From: Nitrosomonas sp. Is79A3
GTDB lineage: Bacteria > Pseudomonadota > Gammaproteobacteria > Burkholderiales > Nitrosomonadaceae
Direction: 5' to 3'
Assembly (NCBI RefSeq): GCF_000219585.1
Contig: NC_015731.1
Coordinates: 3,719,445 to 3,783,444 of the forward strand
Length of the DNA stretch: 64,000 bases
Shown here one piece after another: positions 24,642 to 36,481 of the stretch; the stretch's first letter is position 1, and each line of letters opens with the position of its first letter. A program made the translations under genes and the position numbers. The notes under the pieces were generated by a model that searched no databases, was not told where the DNA came from, and saw only the letters and a list, made by a program, of their open reading frames with translations.

Positions 24642-26368
24642 TAAAAATAAAACCCGAGATACCGCAAATCAAATTATCGGCATGGCGCTCAATCCTATTG
24701 CTCAGTTTACTGGTGCTGGGTTTAGTCAGTTTGGCAGGACGTGCGGCCTACTTGCAGGGAATGCACCATGATTTTTTGCAGCAGAAGGGAGAATTGCGCT
24801 ATAGCCGGGTTGTAGAAATGAATGCAGACCGAGGAATGATTACAGACCGGAATGGACAAATCCTGGCGATCAGCTCACCGATCGCATCGGTATATGCCGA
24901 TCCGAAAGTGGTAAAGATCACCCCCGATCAGCTAAAACAGTTATCTGGCTTACTTGAAACCAGTATGGCTGAAATAGATGACCGGATTAAAAGAGAGAAC
25001 AGCCGTTTTGTTTATCTAAAACGGCAAGTGGTTCCGGATACCGCCGAGAAGATCATGAAGTTAAAGATTCCGGGTATTTTTTTAAGCAGCGAATCCAAGC
25101 GATACTATCCGGAAAGTGAGTTTGCCGCGCATGTCCTGGGTTTTACTGATATTAACGACGAAGGTCAAGAAGGTGTCGAACGGGGTTGGCAGGAAACACT
25201 CGCTGGTGAGTTGGGTAGCCGTCGTGTTATTAAAGATAACAAAGGGCGCATCATTGAAGATATTGAAAATATTCGCACGCCCAAACCAGGCCAGGATCTG
25301 GTTTTGTCAATCGATAGAAGAATTCAGTATCGTGCGCATGTCGAATTAAAAGACGCGGTAAAAATCAACAAAGCCAAGGCTGGCAGCGTTGTTGTGCTGG
25401 ATGCGCAGACGGGAGAAATTCTGGCGTTGACCAATTTACCGGCTTATAACCCAAACCGAAGATCAACGATCAATAATGAAAGAATTCGCAATCGCGCATT
25501 GATTGATACTTTCGAACCAGGCTCCACACTAAAGCCATTTACTGTGGCAATCGCACTGGAAGTGGGAAAAGTCAATGCGGATACGCTCATGCAGACATCG
25601 CCAGGAACGCTGCAAGTGGGCAGAAAAACCATACGGGATGTCAGTAATAAGGGGGAATTGACTGTTGCCCAGGTAATCCAACAATCGAGTAATGTCGGGA
25701 CGGCAAAAATAGCTTTGTCACTTGAGTCGCAAACAATGTGGGAGATGTTTAATCGTTCCGGGTTTGGCATGCTAACGAACTCGGGTTTTCCCGGAGAAGC
25801 CAGCGGAATACTGCGGCCCTATAATAAATGGCGCACGATTGAACAAGCCACTATGTCATATGGTCATGGTATCTCAACCAGTCTGATGCAATTAGCCCGC
25901 GCCTATACAATCTTTGCGAGCGGGGGCGAATTAAAACCCATCTCGTTGTTGAAGCAAACGATGCCCGTCATGGGGCAACGCGTGATCTCACGTCATACTG
26001 CGTTGGCGATGAGCCGTATGCTGGAAATGGCAACCAAGCCCGGTGGCACGGCGCCATTGGCGCAGATTAGTGGCTACCGCGTTGCCGGTAAAACGGGGAC
26101 GGCACATAAACTGATCGATGGTCAGTACGCCAATAAGCGCTATATTTCAACTTTTGTGGGCTATGCGCCCGCATCAAATCCCCGCTTGATCATTGCGGTG
26201 ATGATCGATGAGCCCTCCGCAGGAAAATATTTTGGGGGCGCTGTGGCTGCACCAGTCTTTAACAAGGTAATGTCAGGCGCTTTACGCATTATGAATATTC
26301 CACCCGATGCGCCTGCCAATAATGTAGTTACCTTTACAGCAACACCCGAGATGGATGAAGAAGGATGA
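24638..26368 (+). CDS. ftsI: Septal peptidoglycan transpeptidase FtsI (PBP3)
   Basis: The 576-residue class B penicillin-binding protein has an N-terminal membrane anchor (about 16-40), a dimerisation/pedestal domain and a transpeptidase domain from about residue 245. The catalytic serine is in GSTLKPFT (STxK), the SxN motif is in QQSSNVGT, and the KTGTA box is present (VAGKTGTAHK). It cross-links septal peptidoglycan together with FtsW. It overlaps ftsL at its start and murE at its stop, so all three are translated in step. Confidence 0.96.
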   Translation: MIKIKPEIPQIKLSAWRSILLLSLLVLGLVSLAGRAAYLQGMHHDFLQQKGELRYSRVVEMNADRGMITDRNGQILAISSPIASVYADPKVVKITPDQLKQLSGLLETSMAEIDDRIKRENSRFVYLKRQVVPDTAEKIMKLKIPGIFLSSESKRYYPESEFAAHVLGFTDINDEGQEGVERGWQETLAGELGSRRVIKDNKGRIIEDIENIRTPKPGQDLVLSIDRRIQYRAHVELKDAVKINKAKAGSVVVLDAQTGEILALTNLPAYNPNRRSTINNERIRNRALIDTFEPGSTLKPFTVAIALEVGKVNADTLMQTSPGTLQVGRKTIRDVSNKGELTVAQVIQQSSNVGTAKIALSLESQTMWEMFNRSGFGMLTNSGFPGEASGILRPYNKWRTIEQATMSYGHGISTSLMQLARAYTIFASGGELKPISLLKQTMPVMGQRVISRHTALAMSRMLEMATKPGGTAPLAQISGYRVAGKTGTAHKLIDGQYANKRYISTFVGYAPASNPRLIIAVMIDEPSAGKYFGGAVAAPVFNKVMSGALRIMNIPPDAPANNVVTFTATPEMDEEG

Positions 26369-27915
26369 GTTTGATGACTGTCAAAAAGAAAGCATCAAAA
26401 TTATTTGATAATCATCTTCTGGATGAGATCGGGGTTCCTATTGAGAATCTCGTCACGGATAGCCGCCTGATAAAACGCGGTGATACGTTTCTAGCCTATG
26501 CAGGTGAAGTGACTGACGGGCGCAAATTTATCCCGCAGGCAATCGCTGCCGGTGCCAATGCCGTTCTCTGGGATCCGCAAAATTTTTCATGGGATCCGGA
26601 ATGGCATATCCCTGCATTGGCGATCAATGAATTGCGGGCTAAAGCAGGGCTGATAGCCAGTTATGTTTATGGTAATCCATCACAAAAATTATGGATGGTC
26701 GGAATTACCGGAACCAACGGAAAAACATCCTGCAGTCATTGGTACGCACAAGCCATGACAAGCCTGGATAAGAAAACGGCCGTGCTGGGGACATTGGGAA
26801 ATGGTTTTAGCGGCGAATTGGAGATTGCTGAAAATACAACACCCGAAGCCACAGTGCTGCAGCGCTCGCTGGCAAAATTTGTCGAACAAGGTGCGCAGAG
26901 TGTAGCAATGGAAGTATCTTCACACGGCCTGGTGCAAGGGCGGCTCAACGGAACAACGCTCGCAATTGCTGTACTGACTAATTTATCGCGTGATCACCTG
27001 GATTATCACCAGGATATGGATAGTTATGCTGCCGCCAAAGCACGCTTGTTTTTTTGGCCGGAATTAAAGTATGCGGTCATCAATATGGATGATGTACTGG
27101 GTGTTGAGTTATCGCGTCAGCTCGCTAATAAATCGATTAGAACCATCGGCTATGGATTTCGTTATCCGGAAGAACGCTATTCTAATCAATTTAAAATGGT
27201 CTATGGTTCAAATCTCAAGGTTGATATCCAGGGTATGGAGTTCGATATTGAATATGAGGATAATCACGAACATTTGAGAATTGGTTTGCTGGGTAAATTC
27301 AATGCATCAAACTTGCTGGCTGTCGTTGCAACTTTGTTGGCAAGTGGAATTCGTTTACCGGATGCTATCCGGTCACTTCAAAGCGTACAACCCATTCCGG
27401 GCCGGATGGAAAAATACGAAGGGGTTGACCAGCCTATTATTATCGTGGACTACGCACACACGCCCGATGCATTGGAAAAAGTGCTGTGCACATTGCGTGA
27501 ACTTTCGCGCAATGCCAGCCAAAATAAAGGCGCAGCCGGACAAAATGCGCGTTTGTTTTGTGTTGTGGGCTGTGGCGGTGATCGCGACAAAGGCAAGCGT
27601 GCGATGGTCGGTGAAGTGGCGACACGCCTGGCGGATGAAGTCATTTTTACCAGCGACAATCCGCGTATGGAAGATCCGCTGAGCATTATTAAAGATATTG
27701 TTGCTGGCGCAAGCGCCAAGAATTATCAGATAGAGGTCGATCGGACGTTAGCCATTTATCAGGCAATCGATAATGCCCAACCCGGCGATATTGTTCTGAT
27801 CGCGGGTAAAGGCCATGAAAAATTTCAAGAAATAAAAGGACAGAAAATTCCTCTTAACGATGCCGACGTTGTGCAGCAAGTGCTGAAGGATTTAACCATG
27901 AAAGTGCGAGTGTGA
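26365..27915 (+). CDS. murE: UDP-MurNAc-tripeptide synthetase MurE
   Basis: The 516-residue Mur ligase has the ATP P-loop GITGTNGKTSCSHW, then TTPEATVL and, further on, LTNLSRDHLDYH. The C-terminal domain has VVDYAHTPDALEKVL, CVVGCGGDRDKGKR and FTSDNPRMEDP. The DNPR motif marks enzymes that add meso-diaminopimelate rather than lysine, as expected for a Gram-negative. It acts in the cytoplasm on UDP-MurNAc-L-Ala-D-Glu. The start overlaps the ftsI stop; ATG codons at 26365 and 26374 are both possible. Confidence 0.96.
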   Translation: MSLMTVKKKASKLFDNHLLDEIGVPIENLVTDSRLIKRGDTFLAYAGEVTDGRKFIPQAIAAGANAVLWDPQNFSWDPEWHIPALAINELRAKAGLIASYVYGNPSQKLWMVGITGTNGKTSCSHWYAQAMTSLDKKTAVLGTLGNGFSGELEIAENTTPEATVLQRSLAKFVEQGAQSVAMEVSSHGLVQGRLNGTTLAIAVLTNLSRDHLDYHQDMDSYAAAKARLFFWPELKYAVINMDDVLGVELSRQLANKSIRTIGYGFRYPEERYSNQFKMVYGSNLKVDIQGMEFDIEYEDNHEHLRIGLLGKFNASNLLAVVATLLASGIRLPDAIRSLQSVQPIPGRMEKYEGVDQPIIIVDYAHTPDALEKVLCTLRELSRNASQNKGAAGQNARLFCVVGCGGDRDKGKRAMVGEVATRLADEVIFTSDNPRMEDPLSIIKDIVAGASAKNYQIEVDRTLAIYQAIDNAQPGDIVLIAGKGHEKFQEIKGQKIPLNDADVVQQVLKDLTMKVRV

Positions 27916-27917
27916 TC

Positions 27918-29321
27918 ATGATGACGGTTAAGGAAGCTGCTGACGTATTGCACGCCGACTGGCGCGGAGAGGATGTGCTATTTACCGGGGTGAGCACGGA
28001 TAGCCGCACACTTAGGGAAGGTGATTTATTCGTAGCTTTAACCGGGGAAAAATTTGATGGCAGCAGATTTGTTGATAGCGCTGCGGAGAAAGGTGCCGTT
28101 GCCGCGATGATCCAACAAGCAGTTGATGGCAATGACCTGCCAGCCGGGCTTCCCTTGATTCGTGTCAAGGATACGAGATTGGGATTGGGGCAATTGGCGG
28201 CGCACTGGAGAAGCCGTTTTGCGCTACCGGTGATTGGAGTCACGGGCAGTAACGGCAAGACTACAGTCAAGGAAATGATTGCAGCGATACTACGTCAGGC
28301 GGCAGCAAACAGCAAAGCAGAAGTCAATGAAAAGACGGATTATGTATTGGCAACCGAAGGTAATCTGAATAACGACATCGGTGTGCCACAGATGTTATTG
28401 CGGTTGCGGCAGCAGTATCGCTATGCGGTGATTGAAATGGGCATGAATCATGTTGGCGAGATTGCCTATTTGACACAATTAGTAAAGCCCGGCATTGCAC
28501 TGATTACCAATGCAGGCGCTGCGCATATTGAAGGGTTAGGTTCGGTCGAAGCAGTAGCACGTGCCAAAGCTGAAATATTTACAGGACTCGATCAGCAAGG
28601 AACGGCTGTTATTAATGCGGATGACCAGTATGCGACATTGTGGCGTGAATGTGCCGGTACACGTAAAATAGTCGATTTTGGTTTGCGGGAAAAAGCGCAA
28701 GTAAGCGCCGAGTATCAGGTCGATTTACTGGTCAATAAAATCCGCTTGAAATTGCCGGATGGTGTCGTCGAATTAAAGTTACAGGCACCCGGCGTGCATA
28801 ACGTCTATAACGCACTGGCGGCGGCAGCCGCAGCCAGTGCACTGGGCATCAGTAAAGAAATGATTGCAGCTGGTTTAGAACAATTTCGAAGTGTGCAGGG
28901 ACGGATGCAAAAAAAGCAGGGACTGCATCACGCACTATTAATCGATGATACCTACAACGCAAATCCGGAGTCGGTGCGTGCTGCTCTGGCTGTCCTGGCC
29001 GCAACCGGAGGGAAAAAAATACTGGTGCTCGGCGATATGGGAGAACTGGGCAAATCAGCCATCGATTTACATCGCACAATCGGAAGAGACGCGCGCAATG
29101 CAGGACTCGATCAATTACTAACTTTGGGTGAACTTAGCGCTTACGCAACGGAGGAATTTGGTAAAGGCGGGCAGCATTTTAAAACTATCGATGAATTGCT
29201 CAATGCGACCGAAAGTTTGCTTGCCGATGATGTCACTCTGCTGGTGAAAGGGTCGCGTTTTATGCATATGGAACGAGTGGTCCGGCAACTGGAACAACCC
29301 AAGAGGTTTCCATGCTGCTGA
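27918..29321 (+). CDS. murF: UDP-MurNAc-pentapeptide synthetase MurF
   Basis: The 467-residue Mur ligase has the ATP-binding [29 protein letters not shown] and [17 protein letters not shown], which are diagnostic of MurF, and [12 protein letters not shown]. It adds D-Ala-D-Ala to the UDP-MurNAc-tripeptide. I took the first ATG after the murE stop; a GTG at 27912 that overlaps that stop is an alternative. The stop overlaps mraY by 10 bases. Confidence 0.95.
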   Translation: MMTVKEAADVLHADWRGEDVLFTGVSTDSRTLREGDLFVALTGEKFDGSRFVDSAAEKGAVAAMIQQAVDGNDLPAGLPLIRVKDTRLGLGQLAAHWRSRFALPVIGVTGSNGKTTVKEMIAAILRQAAANSKAEVNEKTDYVLATEGNLNNDIGVPQMLLRLRQQYRYAVIEMGMNHVGEIAYLTQLVKPGIALITNAGAAHIEGLGSVEAVARAKAEIFTGLDQQGTAVINADDQYATLWRECAGTRKIVDFGLREKAQVSAEYQVDLLVNKIRLKLPDGVVELKLQAPGVHNVYNALAAAAAASALGISKEMIAAGLEQFRSVQGRMQKKQGLHHALLIDDTYNANPESVRAALAVLAATGGKKILVLGDMGELGKSAIDLHRTIGRDARNAGLDQLLTLGELSAYATEEFGKGGQHFKTIDELLNATESLLADDVTLLVKGSRFMHMERVVRQLEQPKRFPCC

Positions 29322-30397
29322 CGCTTTCCCAATGGCTGGCCCAGGATATCCGCGCTTTCAATGTGTTTAATTATATTACCTTACGTACTATGTTGGCTGC
29401 TCTGACGGCATTGATTATTTCTTTCATTATTGGCCCGACGATGATACGCAAGTTGACTGCCTACAAAATTGGCCAATCCGTGCGTGATGATGGTCCACAA
29501 ACGCATCTTGTGAAAATGGGCACACCGACGATGGGCGGCGCCTTGATTCTGATGTCCATTGTACTCACTACCTTGTTATGGTCTGATTTAGGCAATCCGT
29601 ACATCTGGGTAGTGTTGCTGACTACTCTGGGATTTGGTGCAATTGGTTGGGTAGACGACTACCGGAAAGTAGTCCACCGCAATCCAAAGGGGCTCTCTGC
29701 AAGGGTCAAATTCTTTTGGCAATCGTTGATTGCCATTGCCGTTGCGCTATATCTGGCTTCAACTGCCGAAATACCGGCGCAAACGGATATGATCGTGCCA
29801 TTCTTCAAGGAAGTAGCAATTCCATTGGGAGTCACAGGGTTTGTGATATTGACCTATTTTGTTATTGTCGGCACCAGCAATGCAGTAAATCTTACCGATG
29901 GGCTGGACGGTTTAGCCATTATGCCGACTGTCATGATCAGCAGCGCACTGGCTGTTTTTGCCTATGTAGCTGGGCATGTCGTATTTGCAAAGTATCTGGG
30001 AATTCCCTATATCCCCAATGCGGGAGAATTATCCGTGTTTTGTGGTGCCATGGCAGGCGCAGGGCTTGCCTTTTTGTGGTTTAACGCCTATCCCGCCGAA
30101 GTATTCATGGGCGATGTGGGTGCGTTGGCTTTAGGTGCTGCATTGGGGATCGTTACCGTCATAGTCCGCCAGGAGATTGTGCTAGTCATTATGGGCGGTG
30201 TTTTTGTGGTGGAAGCGCTGTCCGTGATGTTACAGGTAGTATCATTCAAATTGCTGGGCAAGCGCGTTTTTCGCATGGCGCCATTGCATCATCATTTTGA
30301 ATTAAAAGGCTGGAAAGAAAATCAGGTGGTGGTTAGATTTTGGATTATTACCATCATCTTGGTGTTAATTGGATTATCAACATTAAAATTAAGATGA
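29312..30397 (+). CDS. mraY: Phospho-MurNAc-pentapeptide transferase MraY
   Basis: The 361-residue protein has about ten membrane segments and the family motifs [19 protein letters not shown] (metal-binding DD), [14 protein letters not shown] and [13 protein letters not shown]. It transfers phospho-MurNAc-pentapeptide to undecaprenyl phosphate, making lipid I at the inner membrane. It overlaps murF at its start, and its stop overlaps the murD start codon (ATGA). Confidence 0.96.
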   Translation: MLLTLSQWLAQDIRAFNVFNYITLRTMLAALTALIISFIIGPTMIRKLTAYKIGQSVRDDGPQTHLVKMGTPTMGGALILMSIVLTTLLWSDLGNPYIWVVLLTTLGFGAIGWVDDYRKVVHRNPKGLSARVKFFWQSLIAIAVALYLASTAEIPAQTDMIVPFFKEVAIPLGVTGFVILTYFVIVGTSNAVNLTDGLDGLAIMPTVMISSALAVFAYVAGHVVFAKYLGIPYIPNAGELSVFCGAMAGAGLAFLWFNAYPAEVFMGDVGALALGAALGIVTVIVRQEIVLVIMGGVFVVEALSVMLQVVSFKLLGKRVFRMAPLHHHFELKGWKENQVVVRFWIITIILVLIGLSTLKLR

Positions 30398-31809
30398 TTT
30401 TGCAAGGTAAAACAGTACTGGTGCTAGGAATGGGCGAAACGGGTTTGTCCATGGCGAAATGGTTAGTTCGTCAGGGCGCAACAGTACGGGCTGCAGATAG
30501 CCGTTTGGAGCCGCCGCACTGGAAAGAAATCATGGAAATACATCCAACTGTAAAGGCGTACAAAGGAAAATTTGAAGGCAAAATTTTTGACGGCATCGAA
30601 ATGATTGCCATCAGTCCTGGTGTTCCATTGGCGGATCCTTTTGTGCAACAAGCCGTTCAGCGTGGCATACCCGTGATCGGTGATATGGTTCTTTTTACCT
30701 GGGCACTCGAGCAAAGTGGCTTGCCAAAGCCCAAGGTTGTGGCTATTACCGGTTCGAATGGCAAAACAACGGTCACCGCAATGGTCGGCGCTATGTTGAA
30801 GAAGTCAGGCTGGAACGTAGAAGTAGCCGGGAATATTGGCCCAGCCGTTTTAAATGCGCTCATGCAACAAATGGATGCAGGTAATTGGCCGCAGGCATGG
30901 GTTTTGGAAACATCCAGCTTTCAATTGGAAACAACTCATAATCTAAATGCCGATGTGGCTACAGTGCTTAATTTGAGTGAAGATCATTTAGATCGCTATC
31001 CCAGTATGCAAGATTATGTGGCAGCAAAAGCAAGAGTTTTTTTACATGAAAAGCGCGGTGAAGGCATACAGATTTTAAACCGCAATGATCCGGGTGTCTG
31101 TGCCATGGCATTGGCAGGCAGGAAGCAAATTACTTTTGGTTTGGATGAACCTCCTACGCAAACCGATTTTGGCATCATCCACGATGGAGATGATTTGTGG
31201 TTGATGGAAGGAGATTTGCAATTAATGAAAACCTCCGAGCTGGTTGTCAATGGTTTGCATAATGCAATCAATGCGCTGGCGGCATTGGCCCTGTGCCGCG
31301 CATTAGGCGTATCGATGGATCCGCTGTTGTCAGCGCTACTGGAATTTCGTGGATTACCGCACCGGATGGAAAAGGTTGCTGCGTTTAATGGCGTTACTTT
31401 TTATGATGATTCCAAAAGCACGAATGTCGGCGCAACGGTGGCCGCATTAAACGGTATGAAGCAAAATGTCATATTAATTGCCGGTGGAGATGGAAAGGGG
31501 CAGGATTTCTCACATATGAAGCAGGCGGTTGCCAATAATGCCCGGGCAGTAGTTCTGATTGGTCGTGATGCGAAAATCATTGCTGGCGAATTGAAAGATT
31601 GCGGCGTTCCGTTACATTTTGCAGTTACGATGGAAGAAGCCATGCAGAAAAGCTTTTTGCTGGCACAAGCGGGAGATGTGGTATTACTGTCCCCCGCCTG
31701 TGCCAGCTTCGATATGTTTAGAAATTATATACACCGCGCAGAAGTATTCGTCGCAGCCGTCAGAGATATTGAGAACAAATTCTTTAGTTTTGGACAGAAA
31801 AAACATTAA
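30394..31809 (+). CDS. murD: UDP-MurNAc-L-alanine:D-glutamate ligase MurD
   Basis: The 471-residue Mur ligase begins [20 protein letters not shown], with an N-terminal Rossmann domain. It has the ATP site [32 protein letters not shown], and [17 protein letters not shown] with [13 protein letters not shown] near the C-terminus. It adds D-glutamate to UDP-MurNAc-L-Ala. I chose the ATG at 30394 because it overlaps the mraY stop by four bases and begins the conserved fold; an in-frame ATG at 30340 lies inside mraY. Confidence 0.95.
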   Translation: MILQGKTVLVLGMGETGLSMAKWLVRQGATVRAADSRLEPPHWKEIMEIHPTVKAYKGKFEGKIFDGIEMIAISPGVPLADPFVQQAVQRGIPVIGDMVLFTWALEQSGLPKPKVVAITGSNGKTTVTAMVGAMLKKSGWNVEVAGNIGPAVLNALMQQMDAGNWPQAWVLETSSFQLETTHNLNADVATVLNLSEDHLDRYPSMQDYVAAKARVFLHEKRGEGIQILNRNDPGVCAMALAGRKQITFGLDEPPTQTDFGIIHDGDDLWLMEGDLQLMKTSELVVNGLHNAINALAALALCRALGVSMDPLLSALLEFRGLPHRMEKVAAFNGVTFYDDSKSTNVGATVAALNGMKQNVILIAGGDGKGQDFSHMKQAVANNARAVVLIGRDAKIIAGELKDCGVPLHFAVTMEEAMQKSFLLAQAGDVVLLSPACASFDMFRNYIHRAEVFVAAVRDIENKFFSFGQKKH

Positions 31810-31812
31810 CTG

Positions 31813-32973
31813 ATGATCTATCAAGCAAACAATCAGAAGCAAAGAGTTCTGGCCGATTTTGATCAGGCGCTGGTCTGGTCGGTTGTGCTGTTGTTAAGTA
31901 TTGGATTGATCATGATCTATTCAGCCTCCATTGCGATTGCAGAAGCACAATTTGGTGCCGACCGCGCCAGTTATTATTTGTTGCGGCATAGTGCTTACCT
32001 GGCTGTCGGTTTGCTATTGGGATTGGTTACCTTTCAGGTGCCTATGCGGATATGGCAGAAATATGTCACCTATTTGTTTATGATCAGTGTCTTGCTGCTG
32101 GCACTGGTTCTGGTTCCCGGTATTGGTCATGAAGTTAATGGCAGCCAGCGCTGGATTTCACTTTATGTGGTGAATATTCAACCTTCTGAATTTGTGAAAC
32201 TTTTCATGGTGATGTACGCCGCTGACTATGTCAGCCGCAAGGCAGCCGATTTAAATTCTTTCCTGAAAGGGTTTCTTCCAATCACAGTAGTGCTATCGAT
32301 CGTGGGATTTTTATTGTTACTGGAACCCGATTTCGGCGCATTTTTTGTAGTGACCGCGCTGGTTATGTCTATCCTGTTTATGGGTGGCGTCAGTTTAAAA
32401 ATATTCATTGCGCTGATCGGTATTCTGGCAATTGGTTTGTACGAACTAATTTTGAGTTCAGAATACCGGATGGCTCGAGTAGTTGCATTTATGGATCCCT
32501 GGGCGGATCCCTATGGAAAAGGCTATCAGTTGAGTCATGCACTCATAGCATTTGGACGCGGGGAATGGTTTGGTGTCGGTTTGGGAGGCAGTGTCGAAAA
32601 ACTATTCTATTTGCCTGAAGCGCACACTGATTTCTTACTTTCGGTACTGGCGGAAGAGCTTGGGTTTGTTGGGGTGGCTGCAGTTATCCTATTATTTATT
32701 TGGCTCATCATGCGCACTTTTGTCATCGGCAGGCTGGCGGCAAAACTGGGTAACACTTTTTCGGCATTGGTAGCGCAAGGAATTGGTATCTGGATCGGTG
32801 TACAGGCATTGATCAATATGGGTGTCAATATGGGCGTTTTGCCCACCAAGGGGTTAACGTTACCATTGTTAAGTTTTGGCGGCAGCAGTATCACGGCAAA
32901 TTGTATTGCATTAGCAGTAATACTACGGATTGATTGGGAAAACCGTCAGCGTTTGCGGGGACTTAACGTATGA
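31813..32973 (+). CDS. ftsW: Septal glycosyltransferase FtsW
   Basis: The 386-residue SEDS-family protein has about ten membrane segments. It shows [14 protein letters not shown] near the start, [25 protein letters not shown] and [12 protein letters not shown], where the Asp region is essential in SEDS polymerases. [16 protein letters not shown] and [10 protein letters not shown] are further on. It polymerises glycan strands at the septum with FtsI. It starts 3 bp after murD, and its stop overlaps the murG start. Confidence 0.95.
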
Positions 32974-34061
32974 GCACGCACACCATTCTGATTATGGCAG
33001 GTGGCACAGGCGGACATGTGTTTCCGGGATTGGCAGTGGCCAATTATCTGCGGCAAGCCGGATGGCGCGTCGTTTGGCTAGGAACTGAAGCAGGGATGGA
33101 ATTAAAACTGGTACCGCAACAGGGCTATGAAACTGAAGTGATTAGTTTTTCCGGGTTAAGGGGTAAGCGTTTGGCTACCTGGTTAATGCTACCGCTACGC
33201 TTGCTCAAAGCGTTCTGGCAAAGTGTCAGGATTATTCAGCGCGTGAAACCTAATGTGGTTCTAGGCATGGGTGGTTATCCGGCATTCCCCGGCGGCATGA
33301 TGGCATCATTATTAAATAAACCGCTGATCATTCATGAGCAGAACTCGGTGCCAGGATTAACCAATAAAATTCTGGCGAAACTGGCAGATAGAATTTTTCT
33401 GGGCTTCCCAGATATCATTCTGGCTGATCAAGAAAAAACAGTATGTTCAGGTAATCCGGTACGCTCCGAGATTTCGGCGATAGAAGCACCTGAGAAACGC
33501 TTCCAAGGACGGGAAGGAAAACTGCAGTTGCTGATCGTGGGCGGTAGTCTGGGTGCGCAAATTTTAAATACAGTCGTACCACAGGCACTTAAATTGATAC
33601 CCGAAAATCTACGTCCAGCGGTGGTTCATCAAGCGGGCACTGCACATTCTGAGTCGGTTAAGAAAGTTTATGCAGATCTACAACTGGAAGAAGAAGTAAT
33701 TGCATTTATCGATGATATGGCAAAACGCTACGCTGCCTGCGATCTGGTGCTGTGCCGTGCCGGTGCTCTGACCATTGCAGAATTAAGTGCAGCAGGCGTC
33801 GCCAGCATACTGGTGCCGTATCCGCATGCAGTTGATGACCATCAGACCAGTAATGCCAGATTTCTTTCTAGCCATGGCGCCGCCGTATTATTACCACAAA
33901 GTGAATTGACTGCGCAAAATCTGGCGCAATTGCTGGCAAATTTGACACGGGAAAAATTGCTCGCTATGGCAATAGCTGCGCGTAGTCAGGCAAAACCGGA
34001 AGCAACCCGGATAGTTGCTGAGGCCTGTATTGAATTGAGTGGAGCGCTGCATGAAGCATAA
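32970..34061 (+). CDS. murG: UDP-GlcNAc:lipid I GlcNAc transferase MurG
   Basis: The 363-residue GT28 glycosyltransferase starts with [19 protein letters not shown], has [16 protein letters not shown] and [13 protein letters not shown]. The C-terminal nucleotide-binding half has [25 protein letters not shown] and [12 protein letters not shown]. It converts lipid I to lipid II on the inner face of the membrane. ATGA overlap with ftsW; the stop overlaps the murC start by 11 bases. Confidence 0.96.
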
Positions 34062-35478
34062 AGTTAAACACATTCATTTTGTCGGCATCGGTGGCGCGGG
34101 GATGAGCGGTATTGCTGAAGTTTTCGTTAATTTGGGTTATCAGGTCAGCGGCTCAGATTTGATGGATAATCAGGTAACTCAACGCTTGGCCAGGCTGGGT
34201 ATAAAGGTGTATGCCGGGCATACCAGCCAGCAGATAGCCGGTGCAGACGTGGTAGTTATCTCGACAGCGGTCAAACCGGACAATCCTGAAGTGATCGCAG
34301 CCAAAAACAAGAATATTCCCGTTGTGCCGCGTGCATTGATGCTGGCGGAATTGCTCAGGCTACGCAGCGGCATAGCGATAGCTGGCACACATGGCAAAAC
34401 CACTACCACCAGTTTGATTGCCAGCATACTGGCAGCGGCAGATATGGATCCGACATTTGTGATCGGTGGAAAACTGGAAGCGGCAGGTTGTCACGCGAAA
34501 TTAGGAAGCGGTGAATTCATTGTTGTCGAAGCGGATGAATCGGATGCTTCGTTTTTGTATTTGCAGCCGGTACTGACCGTGGTGACAAATATCGATGCGG
34601 ATCATATGGAAACTTATGGTCATGACTTCAACCGGTTAAAGCAAACATTTGTAGAATTTGTACAGCACCTGCCCTTTTACGGGATGGCCGTGGTGTGTGT
34701 GGATGATGCCAATGTGCGAGAAGTGATGCCGGCTATTACGAAACCTATTACTACGTATGGGTTGTCCGAAGATGCGCAGGTCCGCGCAATCAACATTCAG
34801 CATGACAATCATCAGATGCGATTTACCGCGGTGGTTGGCGTAAATGGTTCAGCCCGTAATCTGGAGATCACGCTGAATTTACCCGGCTTACATAATATAC
34901 AGAATGCATTGGCGGCGATTGCGGTTGCCAATGAAATCGGTGTGCCGGATGTGGCGATTGTCAAGGCGCTATCAGAATTCAAAGGAGTGGAAAGGCGTTT
35001 TCAGCTATACGAAGAAATTAAATTATCGATACAGAAGAGCTTTACGCTTGTTGATGACTATGGCCACCATCCGGCTGAAATGGAAGCAACCATCAAAGCG
35101 GCTCGCGGCGCCTTTCCAGGCCGGCGATTGGTAGTGGCATTTCAGCCGCATCGCTACACACGTACCCGAGATGTATTTGAGGATTTCACCCGGGTTTTAT
35201 CTCAAGTTGATGTGTTGTTGCTCACAGAGGTATATCCGGCGGGTGAAGATCCTATCGTTGCAGCGGACAGTAAATCATTGGCACGCTCAATCCGCGTGCA
35301 GGGAAAAGTGGAGCCCATTTATATTGAAGAAGTGGATGATTTACCGGCTGCCATCCTGGATGTTGTGCAGGATGGTGATGTTGTACTGGTGATGGGGGCT
35401 GGTTCTGTGGCAAAAGTAGCACCGCATATTGCCCAAATGGGGAATAAATTGATTGTTGTTAATGGTTATGAATACTGA
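34051..35478 (+). CDS. murC: UDP-MurNAc:L-alanine ligase MurC
   Basis: The 475-residue Mur ligase starts [20 protein letters not shown] and has the ATP site [41 protein letters not shown] and [14 protein letters not shown]. It adds L-alanine to UDP-MurNAc. The ATG at 34051 has GTGGAG six bases upstream and lies within the murG end; a GTG at 34039 is less likely. The stop overlaps murB. Confidence 0.96.
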   Translation: MKHKVKHIHFVGIGGAGMSGIAEVFVNLGYQVSGSDLMDNQVTQRLARLGIKVYAGHTSQQIAGADVVVISTAVKPDNPEVIAAKNKNIPVVPRALMLAELLRLRSGIAIAGTHGKTTTTSLIASILAAADMDPTFVIGGKLEAAGCHAKLGSGEFIVVEADESDASFLYLQPVLTVVTNIDADHMETYGHDFNRLKQTFVEFVQHLPFYGMAVVCVDDANVREVMPAITKPITTYGLSEDAQVRAINIQHDNHQMRFTAVVGVNGSARNLEITLNLPGLHNIQNALAAIAVANEIGVPDVAIVKALSEFKGVERRFQLYEEIKLSIQKSFTLVDDYGHHPAEMEATIKAARGAFPGRRLVVAFQPHRYTRTRDVFEDFTRVLSQVDVLLLTEVYPAGEDPIVAADSKSLARSIRVQGKVEPIYIEEVDDLPAAILDVVQDGDVVLVMGAGSVAKVAPHIAQMGNKLIVVNGYEY

Positions 35479-36481
35479 GAATCAATGGGAAATGATCAAC
35501 TTGTCGCCAAATACAAGTTTTGCCATGTCAGTAACTGAACTTTTGACCGGTAATGCGAGTGTGCCTGTTCTGCGTGGAGAGATGCGTACCCATGAATCCA
35601 TGAGCAAGCATACTTCCTGGCGTGCCGGGGGACATGCGGATCACTATTACGTACCGGCGGATTTGGATGATTTTGCAAATTTCCTGCAAGTATCGCCACA
35701 TGAATCCATTACTGTCATCGGATTGGGCAGCAATTTATTGGTTAGGGATGGCGGTTTGCGCGGCACGGTGGTAGCACTGCATGCGCAACTAAATGATTTG
35801 CGATTGCTTGAGCAGAATCAGTCCGGCGGACTCATTTATGCTGGCGCCGGTGTGGCCTGTGCGAAAGTTGCACGATTTGCCGCCCGGCATAATCTGGCCG
35901 GCGCAGAGTTCCTGGCAGGGATACCCGGCACAGTGGGCGGCGCACTGGCAATGAATGCCGGGTGCTATGGATCAGAGGCTTGGGAAATTGTTGCACAGGC
36001 ACAGATTATCAATCACAGTGGACGAGTCTTTATTCGCCAAGCGGGTGAGTACACGATTGGCTATCGCAGCGTAGAACTGCAACACGAATTAACCGGCACG
36101 GTTGAACCAGAATGGTTTGCCGGCGGGTATTTCAGATTGCCGCATGGGGAGCAAGCAGAATCACAGCAGCGCATTAAACAATTGCTGGCGCAACGCGTTG
36201 ACAGTCAACCGCTCAACCAACCAAACGCAGGTTCAGTATTTCGCAACCCCCCGGGAGATTATGCAGCGCGTTTAATTGAAGCCTGCGGTTTGAAGGGATG
36301 TCGTATTGGCGGTGCCATGGTTTCCCCCAAACATGCCAATTTTATTGTCAATACCGGAACTGCCACTGCATCGGATATTGAAGCCTTGATCCTGATGGTG
36401 CAAAGCAGGGTTAAGAAAGCAACGGCTATCGAGTTGCGCCAGGAAGTCCGGATAATCGGCGATGCCAGGAGGCTTACGTAG
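35468..36481 (+). CDS. murB: UDP-N-acetylenolpyruvoylglucosamine reductase MurB
   Basis: The 337-residue flavoprotein shows [33 protein letters not shown] (FAD binding), [24 protein letters not shown] and [19 protein letters not shown], where the Ser is the proton donor in the type I enzymes. It reduces enolpyruvyl-UDP-GlcNAc to UDP-MurNAc with NADPH. The start is uncertain: ATG codons at 35468 and 35492 are both possible and neither has a good ribosome site. The first 35 residues are not conserved. The stop overlaps the ddlB start by one base. Confidence 0.93.
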   Translation: MNTENQWEMINLSPNTSFAMSVTELLTGNASVPVLRGEMRTHESMSKHTSWRAGGHADHYYVPADLDDFANFLQVSPHESITVIGLGSNLLVRDGGLRGTVVALHAQLNDLRLLEQNQSGGLIYAGAGVACAKVARFAARHNLAGAEFLAGIPGTVGGALAMNAGCYGSEAWEIVAQAQIINHSGRVFIRQAGEYTIGYRSVELQHELTGTVEPEWFAGGYFRLPHGEQAESQQRIKQLLAQRVDSQPLNQPNAGSVFRNPPGDYAARLIEACGLKGCRIGGAMVSPKHANFIVNTGTATASDIEALILMVQSRVKKATAIELRQEVRIIGDARRLT